This document shows positions 51,425-59,797 of a stretch of DNA of 64,000 nucleotides, in pieces. Both the position numbers and the translations under genes were made by a program. Origin of the DNA: Calditrichota bacterium. Its GTDB lineage: Bacteria; Electryoneota; RPQS01. A model generated the notes under the pieces. That model was not told the origin of the DNA and ran no database searches. It saw nothing but the letters and a program-made list of their open reading frames with translations. Location of the stretch: NCBI GenBank assembly GCA_020637395.1, contig JACJWA010000001.1, forward strand, positions 558,001 to 622,000. The letters are read 5' to 3'. Every line of letters starts with the position of its first letter. Position 1 is the first letter of the stretch.

Positions 51425-53332
51425 ATGTCACAGCCAGCCACCTCGGTTTCGGGGTTGGTATCCGGAATTGATTGGGATACCACCATCAAACAACTTATGC
51501 AGATCGAGAGGCGACGTGTTGACCTCTACGAAACGCGTAAGAGCGAAAACGAAACCAAGCTCAGCCTTTGGGGGCAGCTACAGGGCAAAATCTCCGCGCT
51601 GCAGGGTGCCGCGCAGAATCTTGACCGGCGGTCCGAGTTTGTGGTCAAATCGGCTTCCTCCTCCGATTCGTCGGTAGTCACGGTACAGGCCTCGTCAAGT
51701 GCTCCACGCGGTTCGCATTCCGTGGAGGTGCTTGCCCTCGCCAAAGCCCACAGCATTGCTGCGCAAGGTTTGGATGACAAAAACAGCACCGGCGTCGGTG
51801 ATAGTGGAGGAGACTTTATCATCCAAGTGGGTGATGAGACCATCACGATCGCCGACGCCGATCTCTCTTCTGCTACCACCCTCGAACAACTTCGCGATCT
51901 GATCAACAACTCCGCGGATAACGAAAACTTCGTTACGGCGTCCATCCTCGATGATGGTTCCGACAGCGGTCAGTTTAGACTGGTACTGTCGTCCAATGAT
52001 CCCGGACTTGACCACCGTATCTCGTTTTCCTCCAACCCCACGAACCTGAATTTCTCCACGAATGCAGTGGATAATGTCGAAACAGGAGCAGGGTGGAGCG
52101 GAACCGCCGACATCACTTCCGGCGGAACGTACAGCGGCACTGTGAACAAGACGTTCGTCTTCACGGTTGCCTCCGGCGGCACTATCGGAACGGATACCGT
52201 GCAGATTGACTGGACCGACAGCGCGGGAAACTCCGGCACGCTGAGCATTGCTCCCGGCGACGCCGGAACGCCCATCGCGGTCGCCGAAGGACTCGAACTG
52301 ACCTTCGATGCCGGATTGTTGACTGCGGGAGACATCTTCTCAAATGAAGTCTTCACTCCAACGTTGACCGAAGCCCAGGATGCGAATGTGCGTGTGGATG
52401 GCATCTACGTGACACATTCCGGGAACACTCTTGAAAACTTTTTCGAAGGTGTGACTCTGAATCTGTTGTCCGCAGAAGTCGGCAAGGAAGTCACCATTAC
52501 GATTGACAATGACAAAGAGGCCATGAAGAGCAAGATTCAAGTCTTCGTGGATGCCTATAACTCCGTCATGCAGGACATCTCAACCTTCTCCGCATACGAC
52601 GAAGAAAATGACGCCGCCGCGCCACTGATCGGTGACGGTTTCCTCTCTTCGATTCGCGGCGACTTGTCATCCGTGGTCGCCCAGCAGGTCGGAGATCTGC
52701 CCTCCGGACAGCAGCTCAGACATCTGGCGGATTTAGGAATTCTCTCTTCTTCCAGAAACCTCTTGTCCATCAACCAGAGTGAACTTGATGAAGCGTTGAA
52801 CGAACGATTCGAGGAAGTCGTCAATGTCTTCAGTCAGTCCTTCGAGTCCGGCGACAACAAGATCGGCCTGGTGACTACGACGGAGAAGAGCTCGGGCGGC
52901 ACCTATTCCCTCGTCGTGGACTATGGTGCGGATGGACGACCGGTTTCGGCCACGATTGACGGCGTTGCCGCGACGGTGGACGGCCTGCTCATTCGCGGAG
53001 CTGAAGGCACCGCACTCGAAGGAGTCGTGCTGAGCTTCACCCCCACCACGGGCGGCGCAGGCACGGTGGATACCACGATCAGAATCGGCAAAGGCATCAC
53101 CGAGATGGTGGCGACGACGACCTCGCGTCTCCTTGACGACGACTCCGGCGCCGTGACCTACGCTATTCAGAATCTCGAAAATCAGAACGAAAATCTCGAC
53201 CGGCAGATTGCCTCTTGGGAACGCCGGCTGGAAACTATTGAAGAGTCCCTGCGCAGGCAATACTCGACTCTCGAAACCCTGCTCTCAAAAATGCGAAATC
53301 AAAGCAACTACCTTGCTGGAGTCTTAGGATAA
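51425..53332 (+). CDS. fliD: flagellar filament cap protein FliD
   Basis: FliD caps the filament and promotes flagellin polymerisation. The 635-residue product has the N-terminal region 'SGLVSGIDWDTTIKQLMQIE' (the 'G..SG.D....I..LM' motif), 'LWGQLQGKISALQGAAQNL', a central region with beta-rich domains (about residues 170-330), and the C-terminal helical region with 'MKSKIQVFVDAYNSVMQDIS' and 'SWERRLETIEESLRRQYSTL', all standard. AAGGAG precedes ATG 51425. Confidence 0.95.
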   Translation: MSQPATSVSGLVSGIDWDTTIKQLMQIERRRVDLYETRKSENETKLSLWGQLQGKISALQGAAQNLDRRSEFVVKSASSSDSSVVTVQASSSAPRGSHSVEVLALAKAHSIAAQGLDDKNSTGVGDSGGDFIIQVGDETITIADADLSSATTLEQLRDLINNSADNENFVTASILDDGSDSGQFRLVLSSNDPGLDHRISFSSNPTNLNFSTNAVDNVETGAGWSGTADITSGGTYSGTVNKTFVFTVASGGTIGTDTVQIDWTDSAGNSGTLSIAPGDAGTPIAVAEGLELTFDAGLLTAGDIFSNEVFTPTLTEAQDANVRVDGIYVTHSGNTLENFFEGVTLNLLSAEVGKEVTITIDNDKEAMKSKIQVFVDAYNSVMQDISTFSAYDEENDAAAPLIGDGFLSSIRGDLSSVVAQQVGDLPSGQQLRHLADLGILSSSRNLLSINQSELDEALNERFEEVVNVFSQSFESGDNKIGLVTTTEKSSGGTYSLVVDYGADGRPVSATIDGVAATVDGLLIRGAEGTALEGVVLSFTPTTGGAGTVDTTIRIGKGITEMVATTTSRLLDDDSGAVTYAIQNLENQNENLDRQIASWERRLETIEESLRRQYSTLETLLSKMRNQSNYLAGVLG

Positions 53333-53333
53333 C

Positions 53334-53798
53334 ATGAAAGTCGCTCCCAGTTTTAACACCTATCGGTCTATGGACGCCGCCTGCAGCACGCCGCAGCTTG
53401 TTCTTTTGCTCTGCGACGGCGCGATACGCTACACCCGTGAAGCCGCAGAACATATGCACGCCAATCGCTGGTCCGAAAAGGGAACCGCGATTGAATCCGC
53501 TTTGGAGTGCATTGGCGAGCTGCGCAAGTGCCTGAACCTGAGCGAAAACTCAGAGTTCGTCGCACAAATCAATCAGACCTATAGTTTTCTGGCCACCAAG
53601 CTCTCCATCGGAAATGCCTCGCGGGACATCTCGCAATTGCATCAGGTGGCAGATGCCTTGACCAACATCCGCGCCGCCTGGTCCGAGCTTTTTGACCGGC
53701 TGCGTCAGGAAGGCAAACTGCCGTCCGGGGAGTTCGCCCCCATGGTCCCGGCGACTCACGGCACGACAGTTGCTAATCATTCTGCTATAACACGTTAA
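53334..53798 (+). CDS. fliS: flagellin export chaperone FliS
   Basis: FliS binds flagellin and keeps it unfolded for export. The 154-residue product has 'YRSMDAACSTPQLVLLLCDG' (residues 12-31; usual form YQ...V.TASPE.LI.MLYDG), 'RYTREAAEHMHANRWSEKGT' and the C-terminal 'RAAWSELFDRLRQEG', which fit the family. The chain has a longer C-terminal tail than usual. It follows fliD by one base. Confidence 0.9.
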   Translation: MKVAPSFNTYRSMDAACSTPQLVLLLCDGAIRYTREAAEHMHANRWSEKGTAIESALECIGELRKCLNLSENSEFVAQINQTYSFLATKLSIGNASRDISQLHQVADALTNIRAAWSELFDRLRQEGKLPSGEFAPMVPATHGTTVANHSAITR

Positions 53799-53811
53799 CC
53801 GGCAGGTGAAC

Positions 53812-54117
53812 ATGCGCGTAGAAAATACCAGACCGTACGGTATTCCCCTTCCTCCCAAGGAAGGTAATGAAAATGTGGCCTCGCGGGCCTCAAAATTGCC
53901 CGAAACTGCGACCAATTCTGCTGGAGATCTTTTCGAACTCTCTTCAGAACAAAAGGTTACGCAGAATGTCGTGGCTCAGGTCCCTGACGCCGCTGACTTG
54001 CCTGCTCTGACTCCTGAGAGACTGGCAGAGCTGCGCGGCAAAATCAGTACTGGGTATTACTTGACCCCCCAGGCGGCAGAAGAGACCGCAAAGGCGCTGG
54101 CAGAGTTCCATCATTAA
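53812..54117 (+). CDS. FlgM-like anti-sigma-28 factor
   Basis: FlgM holds sigma-28 (FliA) until it is exported through the finished hook. The 101-residue product has the family layout: a disordered N-terminal half, 'DLFELSSEQK' at the position of the D.(I/V)E(I/L)SS motif, and the C-terminal 'PERLAELRGKISTGYYLTPQ' that matches the R...LR..I..G.Y motif of FlgM, ending in a helix. AGGTGA precedes ATG 53812; an in-frame GTG at 53806 falls in the ribosome site. The place after fliS and the fliA gene at 24337 support the call. Confidence 0.72.
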   Translation: MRVENTRPYGIPLPPKEGNENVASRASKLPETATNSAGDLFELSSEQKVTQNVVAQVPDAADLPALTPERLAELRGKISTGYYLTPQAAEETAKALAEFHH

Positions 54118-54199
54118 GTCCAAACAGACTGAGAGCCCTGGGATTCCGTAACTTCCAGGGATTTCTGGACGGTTTCCTCGAAGATTCCATCCGAACGGC

Positions 54200-54230
54200 A
54201 AGCCCCTGCTTCTTTCAAGCAGGGGCTTTC
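54200..54230 (+). terminator. intrinsic terminator after the FlgM-like gene
   Basis: AAGCCCCTGCTT (54200-54211) pairs perfectly with AAGCAGGGGCTT (54217-54228) around CTTTC; a short T-run follows. It would end the flagellin 2-fliD-fliS-FlgM transcript. Confidence 0.85.
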
Positions 54231-54233
54231 TGG

Positions 54234-54249
54234 TGGTATGATAGTTGCC
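54234..54249 (+). promoter_or_regulatory. candidate sigma-54 promoter for the signalling gene block
   Basis: TGGTATGATAGTTGCC has GG (54235-54236) and GC (54247-54248) with 10 bases between and TTGC at -12. It departs from the consensus at two -24 positions. It lies 50 bases upstream of the TTG start and immediately after a terminator. The overlapping GCCGATTA could suggest sigma-28, but no -35 box matches. Confidence 0.5.
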
Positions 54250-54300
54250 GATTAACTCGTTGCTGACCGTTGAGTTTCGAAAACTGGACTGCAGACGACT

Positions 54301-55146
54301 TTGCTAATATCTCCAATACCCGCGCCGCACGTACTGATCATTGACGATGACCCGGATATCTCCGCCGTCATCGCAGCCGCTCTCGATGCAGTGGGATGTC
54401 GAGTCACGACTGAAAACAACTCCATGCGCGCAGAAGACGCATGTGTTCGCAGCCAACCGGACTTGATCCTCGTGGATTTGATGATGCCCGGCCGCTCGGG
54501 ATTGGACCTGATCGCACCGCTGCATCAGCTAAGACCCGAGGCCATTATCTGCATGACCACCGGGCTGGGCGACCCGGCTGTGCTCAAAAACTCGCTCAGA
54601 TCCGGTGCGTGGAATGTACTCTGCAAGCCGTACTCGCTTTCAGATCTCGCTGAGCTGGTCGAGCTGAGCATCCGCCTGACGGAGTCCTTGAGACAGGAAG
54701 TGCGCGCTGGAGTCGTGGACAACAACCTTGAACTTGAGTTTCCCGGCGATCACCTGCCGGATCCTGCGGACATCGCACGTCTGATCGCGGTCGCGGCTGC
54801 GGGAGAGTGTGATCAAGATGTCGCCTATCGAAAGTTGCCCCTCATCGCGACGGCACTCATGGACAACGCACACATTCACGGCACAAAGGAATGTTCCGAT
54901 CTTGCCTACGGCGTTCGCCTGTCCTTCAACGAGGATGCCCTCGAACTCGAGGTTTGGGACAACGGACCGGGTTTCAACGGGCCGACGGTCATTCGCCAAC
55001 TGAGCACCTCCGCACCAAAAGGTAAGCTCAGCGGACTGCAGTTAACCGCCACTCTCGCCGACGACGTGCGCTTCGCAGAAGGACGCAGTGCGATCAAAGT
55101 CAGGTGGATGAATTCGCATCGCCGGCAGGAGAGCGAAGAACAATGA
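54301..55146 (+). CDS. response-regulator receiver fused to HATPase domain
   Basis: The 281-residue protein has a receiver domain (about residues 10-125: 'VLIIDDDPDISAVIAAALDA', phosphoacceptor in 'LILVDLMMPGRSGLDL', 'NVLCKPYSLSDL') and a C-terminal HATPase domain (about 180-275: N-box 'TALMDNAHIHG', 'LEVWDNGPGF' and 'GKLSGLQLTATLADDV'). There is no HisKA dimerisation domain, so it resembles an anti-sigma/RsbW-type ATPase under receiver control, or one half of a split kinase whose partner is the next gene. The start is TTG 54301, because no ATG or GTG precedes the receiver fold. The stop overlaps the next start (ATGA). Confidence 0.8.
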   Translation: MLISPIPAPHVLIIDDDPDISAVIAAALDAVGCRVTTENNSMRAEDACVRSQPDLILVDLMMPGRSGLDLIAPLHQLRPEAIICMTTGLGDPAVLKNSLRSGAWNVLCKPYSLSDLAELVELSIRLTESLRQEVRAGVVDNNLELEFPGDHLPDPADIARLIAVAAAGECDQDVAYRKLPLIATALMDNAHIHGTKECSDLAYGVRLSFNEDALELEVWDNGPGFNGPTVIRQLSTSAPKGKLSGLQLTATLADDVRFAEGRSAIKVRWMNSHRRQESEEQ

Positions 55147-56687
55147 GACAGACTCCCTTGCGATTTCCCGGAACACAGGAGAGCGGAGGGCTGCCGCACA
55201 TCCTGGTCGTGACTTCCGATCCCGAAGTTAGAACACTCCTTCGCGATCAGATCCTGCAAGTTGATGGGGTGGAAGTGAGCTATGCCGAGAGTGGAAAACA
55301 GGCCCTGCAATCACTTCGTGTCAGTATGCCCGCGGCCGTGCTTTGTGACGTCACGCTGTCGGATTTGGATGGATTTCAGCTCGCAAGATTGTTAAAGCTC
55401 CCGCTGCTGCCGGGGACAGAGCGCTTGCCGGTCGTGCTGTTTTCCGCCTCCTATCGCGATGTACTGGCCGAGCATGTCGCGCGAAAGACCGGTGCGTTTG
55501 CGTTTCTCAAGTTGCCGGTAGACACGTTTCTTGTGCCGCGTACAATCGAGCTAGTGCTGCACCGAACGCTCGCGGGCCAGCAGGACCACATGATCCTGAC
55601 GCACAAAGGCGACGTGCAGATCGCTGGAACGGATGACCTCCTGATTCACGGAACTGCGGTCGCCGCCGAGCGGGACGGCTGGAAGGTCAAACGCGGTACA
55701 TCGCTCCTGGAGCTCGCTGAATCGTGGGGTGCCGCGGAGTCGCACGTCGTGGTCTTTGAACATCCGCGGCGCGGCTCTCTTGACTTTCCAACCGATCTCC
55801 TGAAACAGCTTGACGAACCGCCGGTGCTAATCGCCTTGCTTTGGCGCTCCGATCCCGAGCTGCTTCAGGACCTGATGGAACACGGCGTGGATGACTTCGT
55901 GATGCTGCCCGCATCCCCCGAACAGATTGTCGCTTCCATCGGAGATGCTCGACTGAAATTCAATTTCCGCAGCATCCACAAACAGTTCGAACAACAGTTT
56001 GAGAAACTGCAAGAAGTCAGTGACTACCTCGAACTTGTTATCACCCACTCGCATGAAGCGATCTTCGCCTGCGACCCCGATGGACGCGTCAGATTGTGGA
56101 ACAAGGGCGCAGAGCGAGTGTACGGCTATACAGCAGAAGAGGCAATCGGCAGCATCGTGGACGACCTCGTTGACCCGCCGGGGTTCACGCGCAAGTCGCC
56201 GCACGTGATCCGTATGCTCATCCAGCGAGGATCCATGACCGACCCGGAAGTGGAGCGCCGTCGGAAGTCCGGAGAGGTCTTTCCCGTTACGGCAACCTTC
56301 ACGCTTCTCAAGGATTCCCGTGGCGAAATCCTGGGCTATTCCGTGATTGACCGCGATGTCACGCCCATCAAGGCCCTTGAAAACGAAAAAATCAAGTCGG
56401 CACGTCTCCGCGCGATTACGCAGACCGCGGTGACCGCCAACGATCATATCAATACGCCGTTGGGAATCATTCTGGGATACGCTCAGTTCCTTGAAATGAA
56501 ACTCGCCAACGTGGACGCTCAGGACCGCGCGGCGCTGGACGTGATTCAGCAGCAGGTCCACAAGATCAAAGGGATCATGAACAAGCTTAAGCTCATCTCC
56601 GATCCCATTGTCAAGAACTACTCCATTGAAGGGGTAACCATGCTTGACTTGACCAAATCTCAACTTTCCAACGAAGCAGCTAATTAA
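55143..56687 (+). CDS. receiver-PAS protein with HisKA-like end and no ATPase domain
   Basis: The 514-residue protein has a receiver domain (about residues 20-135, phosphoacceptor Asp in 'AVLCDVTLSDLDGFQ'), a second degenerate receiver-like region (about 160-290), a PAS domain (about 310-400: 'SHEAIFACDPDGRVRLWNKG', 'RVYGYTAEEAIG') and a C-terminal HisKA-like hairpin ('ITQTAVTANDHINTPLGIIL'). The usual H-E-x-x-x-P is NDHINTPL. It then ends without HATPase. Its gene overlaps the upstream receiver-HATPase gene, so the two could act together as a kinase in trans. That is an inference. Confidence 0.75.
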   Translation: MRQTPLRFPGTQESGGLPHILVVTSDPEVRTLLRDQILQVDGVEVSYAESGKQALQSLRVSMPAAVLCDVTLSDLDGFQLARLLKLPLLPGTERLPVVLFSASYRDVLAEHVARKTGAFAFLKLPVDTFLVPRTIELVLHRTLAGQQDHMILTHKGDVQIAGTDDLLIHGTAVAAERDGWKVKRGTSLLELAESWGAAESHVVVFEHPRRGSLDFPTDLLKQLDEPPVLIALLWRSDPELLQDLMEHGVDDFVMLPASPEQIVASIGDARLKFNFRSIHKQFEQQFEKLQEVSDYLELVITHSHEAIFACDPDGRVRLWNKGAERVYGYTAEEAIGSIVDDLVDPPGFTRKSPHVIRMLIQRGSMTDPEVERRRKSGEVFPVTATFTLLKDSRGEILGYSVIDRDVTPIKALENEKIKSARLRAITQTAVTANDHINTPLGIILGYAQFLEMKLANVDAQDRAALDVIQQQVHKIKGIMNKLKLISDPIVKNYSIEGVTMLDLTKSQLSNEAAN

Positions 56688-56709
56688 GAACACCATAGAT
56701 GAGGGCCGC

Positions 56710-57075
56710 ATGGAAACACTGAAAAAGAAAGTTCTCGTTGTTGACGACGACGAAGTGATTCGCGATCTGCTGATCAACTTTCTGAAGTTCTCGGGCTACG
56801 AAGGCATGGGAGCGCCGAACGGGCAGAAGGCTCTCGAACTCGTGCTGGCCGATGCGCCGGATATGATTATCACGGACATTCACATGCCGCTGATGAACGG
56901 ATTCCAACTTCTGCGCGCGGTGAAGCGAATCAGTCCCGATCTCCCGGTCATCTTCATCACCGGGTTCGCGCACTTCCGCCGCTTCTTCGCGGACAAAACC
57001 GCGCGCGCGGACGGCTTCCTCGAAAAGCCATTCTCGCTCGAGTCCATTGACGGACTGGTTAAAAAGTACCTGTAA
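56710..57075 (+). CDS. single-domain response regulator (CheY-like)
   Basis: The 121-residue protein is a lone receiver domain: 'VLVVDDDEVIRDLLINFLKF', phosphoacceptor Asp in 'MIITDIHMPLMNGFQLL', 'VIFITGFAHF' with Thr, and the Lys of 'GFLEKPF'. It follows the HisKA-like gene by 22 bases. It could be a target of the split kinase or of the hybrid kinase downstream, and might act on FliM as CheY, which is an inference from the flagellar context. Confidence 0.92.
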   Translation: METLKKKVLVVDDDEVIRDLLINFLKFSGYEGMGAPNGQKALELVLADAPDMIITDIHMPLMNGFQLLRAVKRISPDLPVIFITGFAHFRRFFADKTARADGFLEKPFSLESIDGLVKKYL

Positions 57076-57088
57076 TCGGCGGGGCGGC

Positions 57089-57117
57089 TTGACTTTTCGC
57101 TCCGACTGAGGTATCTT
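57089..57117 (+). promoter_or_regulatory. candidate promoter, leaderless start for the hybrid kinase
   Basis: TTGACT (57089-57094) and TATCTT (57112-57117) are 17 bases apart. The expected transcription start falls on or next to the ATG at 57125, and there is no ribosome site upstream, so the mRNA may be leaderless. Confidence 0.45.
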
Positions 57118-57124
57118 CGAGTCT

Positions 57125-59071
57125 ATGGCGGAAAGGGAAGTCCTGATTGTTGATGATGATGCTCCTGCGCGCGAAGCCCTGGCTTCCGTGCTGCAGGAGC
57201 ATGGTTACTCTGTGCACCTGGCCGGCGATGCGGTCGCCGCTCTGAATTTGCTCTCTGCCAACACCGCGATTCAAGTCCTGTTGACGGATGTCCGCCTGCC
57301 GCAGGTGGACGGAATCGAGTTGCTGGCTCGTGCAAGACTCGCACATCCGCAACTGCACGTGATCCTCGTCACTGCGTTTGCGAATCGAAGCCTTGCCCTC
57401 CGGGCTCTAAAGCACGGTGCCGCCGATTTCCTGACCAAGCCCGTGGACGGAAACACGCTGATCCGGATTGTCGAACGCTCTTTCTATCGTGCCCGGCTGG
57501 ACCGCTTGGCACAGTCCGGCCAGAAGTCTCTCTCGCAACCGGCACACGGAGCGATTGTCTGCGATTCCAATCTGTGCGTTACGGAGCTTTCAACGAGCAC
57601 CGCCACGCTCCTCGGAATGGACGTTGCGGACCTCATCGGCGCAACTCTTTGGCAAGCCATCGGACACGGCGAACTGCGCGACCTTGCGGACAAATCCGCT
57701 GAACACGGCGTCGTGATTGAACTAAGCGACCGCAAGCTTCTGTTTCAGCCTGTGCCCATCCGAAGTCTGAACGGCTGCGTTGTACTCGTCACGGAAGTCA
57801 CCGGACTGCGGCAATTGCAAAAGGACCTGATCTCGCTCAGACAGGACATCGAAGCGCGAGTCGTCGAACGCACCCGTTTTCTGTCTGAAGAAATCGAATT
57901 CAACGAACGCGTACTGGACACCGCCGACGTGCTGATTGCCTACGTCAACCCCGATGGCAAGCTCGAACGGTGGAACAAATTCGCGATCGGACTGACCGGC
58001 ATGCCGCTCGAAGACGCGGAACTGCGCCTGGCGGAAATCGTTCGCGACAGCTCTTCGCAACTTGCGGAGGTCTTCGATCCAAATCGCGGGACCGAAGTAA
58101 CCGGAAAAGTGCTGGCCTTCGACGGCCCGGAAGGTTCGATCAGGCTTCTGACCTGGAGCGCAAGACGCTTTCGCGAAGGCCCGGGACGATGGGGGCGCCT
58201 CATCGTCGGAATGGATGTCACGGAACAAAAGCAGTTGGAATCCACACTGCAGCACTATAACTCGTATCTGGAAGACATGGTTCGTCAGCGCTCGCGAGAG
58301 CTGAAAACCAAGAATGCGCAGCTGATTCATACGGCGCGGCTGGCTTCGCTCGGCGAAATGGTCGGGTCCATCGCGCACGAGATGAAACAGCCGCTCAATG
58401 TCATTGCTATTACCGCGGATCTGATCAAACTTCTGCGGAAAAACGGCAAGCTCAATGACGACGTGCTCGAGAACAATCTCGACAAGATCCGCCTAACGGT
58501 CGAACGAATGGCCAACACCATCAATCACCTGCGCGGATTCACACATATTGACTCTTCGACCTTCAAGCCGCTGACTGCCGAGCTCGTGGTGCGCGGCGCA
58601 CTGGTGCTGGTGGGAGATCAGATTCGTCAGGAAGACATCACTGTCGAAGCGGAGATCGAGGCCGACACGCAGACTTTTCGCGGCGATCAGAACCAGATTG
58701 AACAAGTGCTCGTAAATTTGCTGGTGAATGCGCGCGATGCCGTCTTGGAGGCTGTCAACACTGCAAATCTGCAGGCCGACCAAAGGACCATTACCATCCG
58801 TGCTCTCAAGTGCGCGGATTCAAAGTGGATTTCTATTGAAATTGCGGACTTCGGAGTCGGAATGCCCGATGAAGTGGTCAGGCATATCTTTGAACCGTTT
58901 TTTACGACCAAGGATGCGGCGCAGGGAACCGGCCTTGGCCTGTCTATCTGTCTCAATATCGTTCGCTCGCACGGAGGCGACATCGAAGTCGAATCCACGC
59001 CCGGCAAGGGAAGTGTCTTTCGAATTCTGCTGCCTGTGGATGTCGAGGCCGAACTTGCTCAGGATGGCTAA
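57125..59071 (+). CDS. receiver-PAS-PAS-HisKA-HATPase hybrid sensor kinase
   Basis: The 648-residue cytoplasmic kinase starts with a receiver ('VLIVDDDAPAREALASVLQE', Asp in 'LLTDVRLPQVDGIEL', Lys in 'DFLTKPVDGNTL'), then PAS-like regions (about residues 140-235 and 260-370, 'LDTADVLIAYVNPDGKLERW'), a coiled linker, a HisKA domain with 'LGEMVGSIAHEMKQPLNVIA' (His in AHEMKQP) and a HATPase with 'QVLVNLLVNARDAV', 'ADFGVGMP' and 'GTGLGLSICLNI'. It has no membrane segment, so it senses a cytoplasmic signal or is driven by its receiver. It may be the kinase for the adjacent CheY-like protein. Confidence 0.93.
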   Translation: MAEREVLIVDDDAPAREALASVLQEHGYSVHLAGDAVAALNLLSANTAIQVLLTDVRLPQVDGIELLARARLAHPQLHVILVTAFANRSLALRALKHGAADFLTKPVDGNTLIRIVERSFYRARLDRLAQSGQKSLSQPAHGAIVCDSNLCVTELSTSTATLLGMDVADLIGATLWQAIGHGELRDLADKSAEHGVVIELSDRKLLFQPVPIRSLNGCVVLVTEVTGLRQLQKDLISLRQDIEARVVERTRFLSEEIEFNERVLDTADVLIAYVNPDGKLERWNKFAIGLTGMPLEDAELRLAEIVRDSSSQLAEVFDPNRGTEVTGKVLAFDGPEGSIRLLTWSARRFREGPGRWGRLIVGMDVTEQKQLESTLQHYNSYLEDMVRQRSRELKTKNAQLIHTARLASLGEMVGSIAHEMKQPLNVIAITADLIKLLRKNGKLNDDVLENNLDKIRLTVERMANTINHLRGFTHIDSSTFKPLTAELVVRGALVLVGDQIRQEDITVEAEIEADTQTFRGDQNQIEQVLVNLLVNARDAVLEAVNTANLQADQRTITIRALKCADSKWISIEIADFGVGMPDEVVRHIFEPFFTTKDAAQGTGLGLSICLNIVRSHGGDIEVESTPGKGSVFRILLPVDVEAELAQDG

Positions 59072-59104
59072 TGATGCGCTGCGCAGCAGGAAAGGGAGGA
59101 CGTT

Positions 59105-59704
59105 GTGACCGGACAACTCTCGTGGTTTGAAAGCTGGGATCGTGGTGTCTTTGAGATGGTGAACAAGACTTTCACCAGCACTTTCTTCGACGCCATCATG
59201 CCCCTCTTGTCCGACAGGCTGATCTGGATGATTCCGCTCGGCCTGTTCTGGATGTTTTTCATGTTCCGCACCACCCGGCGCGGACGAATCATCGCGCTCT
59301 GCTGTTTTGTTGTCGTGGCACTGACCGATCAAGTGTCTTCCACCGTGATCAAGCCTGCCGTGCAGCGGATCCGCCCCTGCAATGTCCTTCCGCAGACACA
59401 CTACTACGATGACGGCAACGAGCGCTGGATCTACACCGACAAGTTCGCGCTGACCACCTACAAACCTTCATACAGCTTCCCGTCCAGCCATGCCGCAAAC
59501 ATGGCGGGACAGGCGGTGTACTGGAGCTACTTCTATCCGCAGCTCAGCCCGGTCTTCTTTGCCGCCGCCCTTACAGTGGGGTACAGCAGAGTCTATCTCG
59601 GACATCACTACCCGTCCGATGTCGGTGCAGGTTACTTGATCGGAATCTTTTTCGCGCTCCTGGTCGCCTGGCCGCTCCGAGTCTGGATCCTAACGGACGA
59701 ATAG
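59105..59704 (+). CDS. PAP2-family membrane phosphatase
   Basis: The 199-residue protein is a PAP2-type phosphatase of the inner membrane. Its three signature motifs are seen: 'KPAVQRIRP' (KxxxxxxRP), 'SYSFPSSHAAN' (PSGH-like, PSSH) and 'RVYLGHHYPSDVGAGYLIG' (SRxxxxxHxxxD-like). It has several membrane helices. GTG 59105 follows an excellent AAGGGAGGAC. Possible substrates are undecaprenyl pyrophosphate or lipid phosphates, relevant to cell-wall or glycan lipid carriers. The family is not resolved beyond this. Confidence 0.88.
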   Translation: MTGQLSWFESWDRGVFEMVNKTFTSTFFDAIMPLLSDRLIWMIPLGLFWMFFMFRTTRRGRIIALCCFVVVALTDQVSSTVIKPAVQRIRPCNVLPQTHYYDDGNERWIYTDKFALTTYKPSYSFPSSHAANMAGQAVYWSYFYPQLSPVFFAAALTVGYSRVYLGHHYPSDVGAGYLIGIFFALLVAWPLRVWILTDE

Positions 59705-59750
59705 CAGTCGGAGCGAAATGCGAAACTGACTGAATTGACCGCATACAAAA

Positions 59751-59774
59751 AGCCCTGCCAAATTCGGCAGGGCT
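59751..59774. terminator. bidirectional intrinsic terminator
   Basis: AGCCCTGCC (59751-59759) pairs with GGCAGGGCT (59766-59774) around AAATTC. On the minus strand a TTTTT run follows, giving a strong terminator for the small secreted gene; on the plus strand the following AACATTTTCT is a weaker tail for the PAP2 gene. The two genes converge here. Confidence 0.88.
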
Positions 59775-59797
59775 AACATTTTCTCATGAAGGTGCGC

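Larger units (their letters stand above)
54118..54300. other. 183-base gap between filament genes and signalling genes
   Basis: The gap holds an intrinsic terminator (54200-54229) and, in the last 60 bases, a candidate sigma-54 promoter. It also holds a weak CCCTGGgattccgtaacttCCAGGG inverted repeat at about 54136-54160. There is no open reading frame with a ribosome site. Confidence 0.5.

Noticed and set aside
54247..54254. GCCGATTA resembling a sigma-28 -10 box before the signalling genes
   Set aside because: No TAAA-like -35 box at the right distance; the overlapping GG-N10-GC element fits better.
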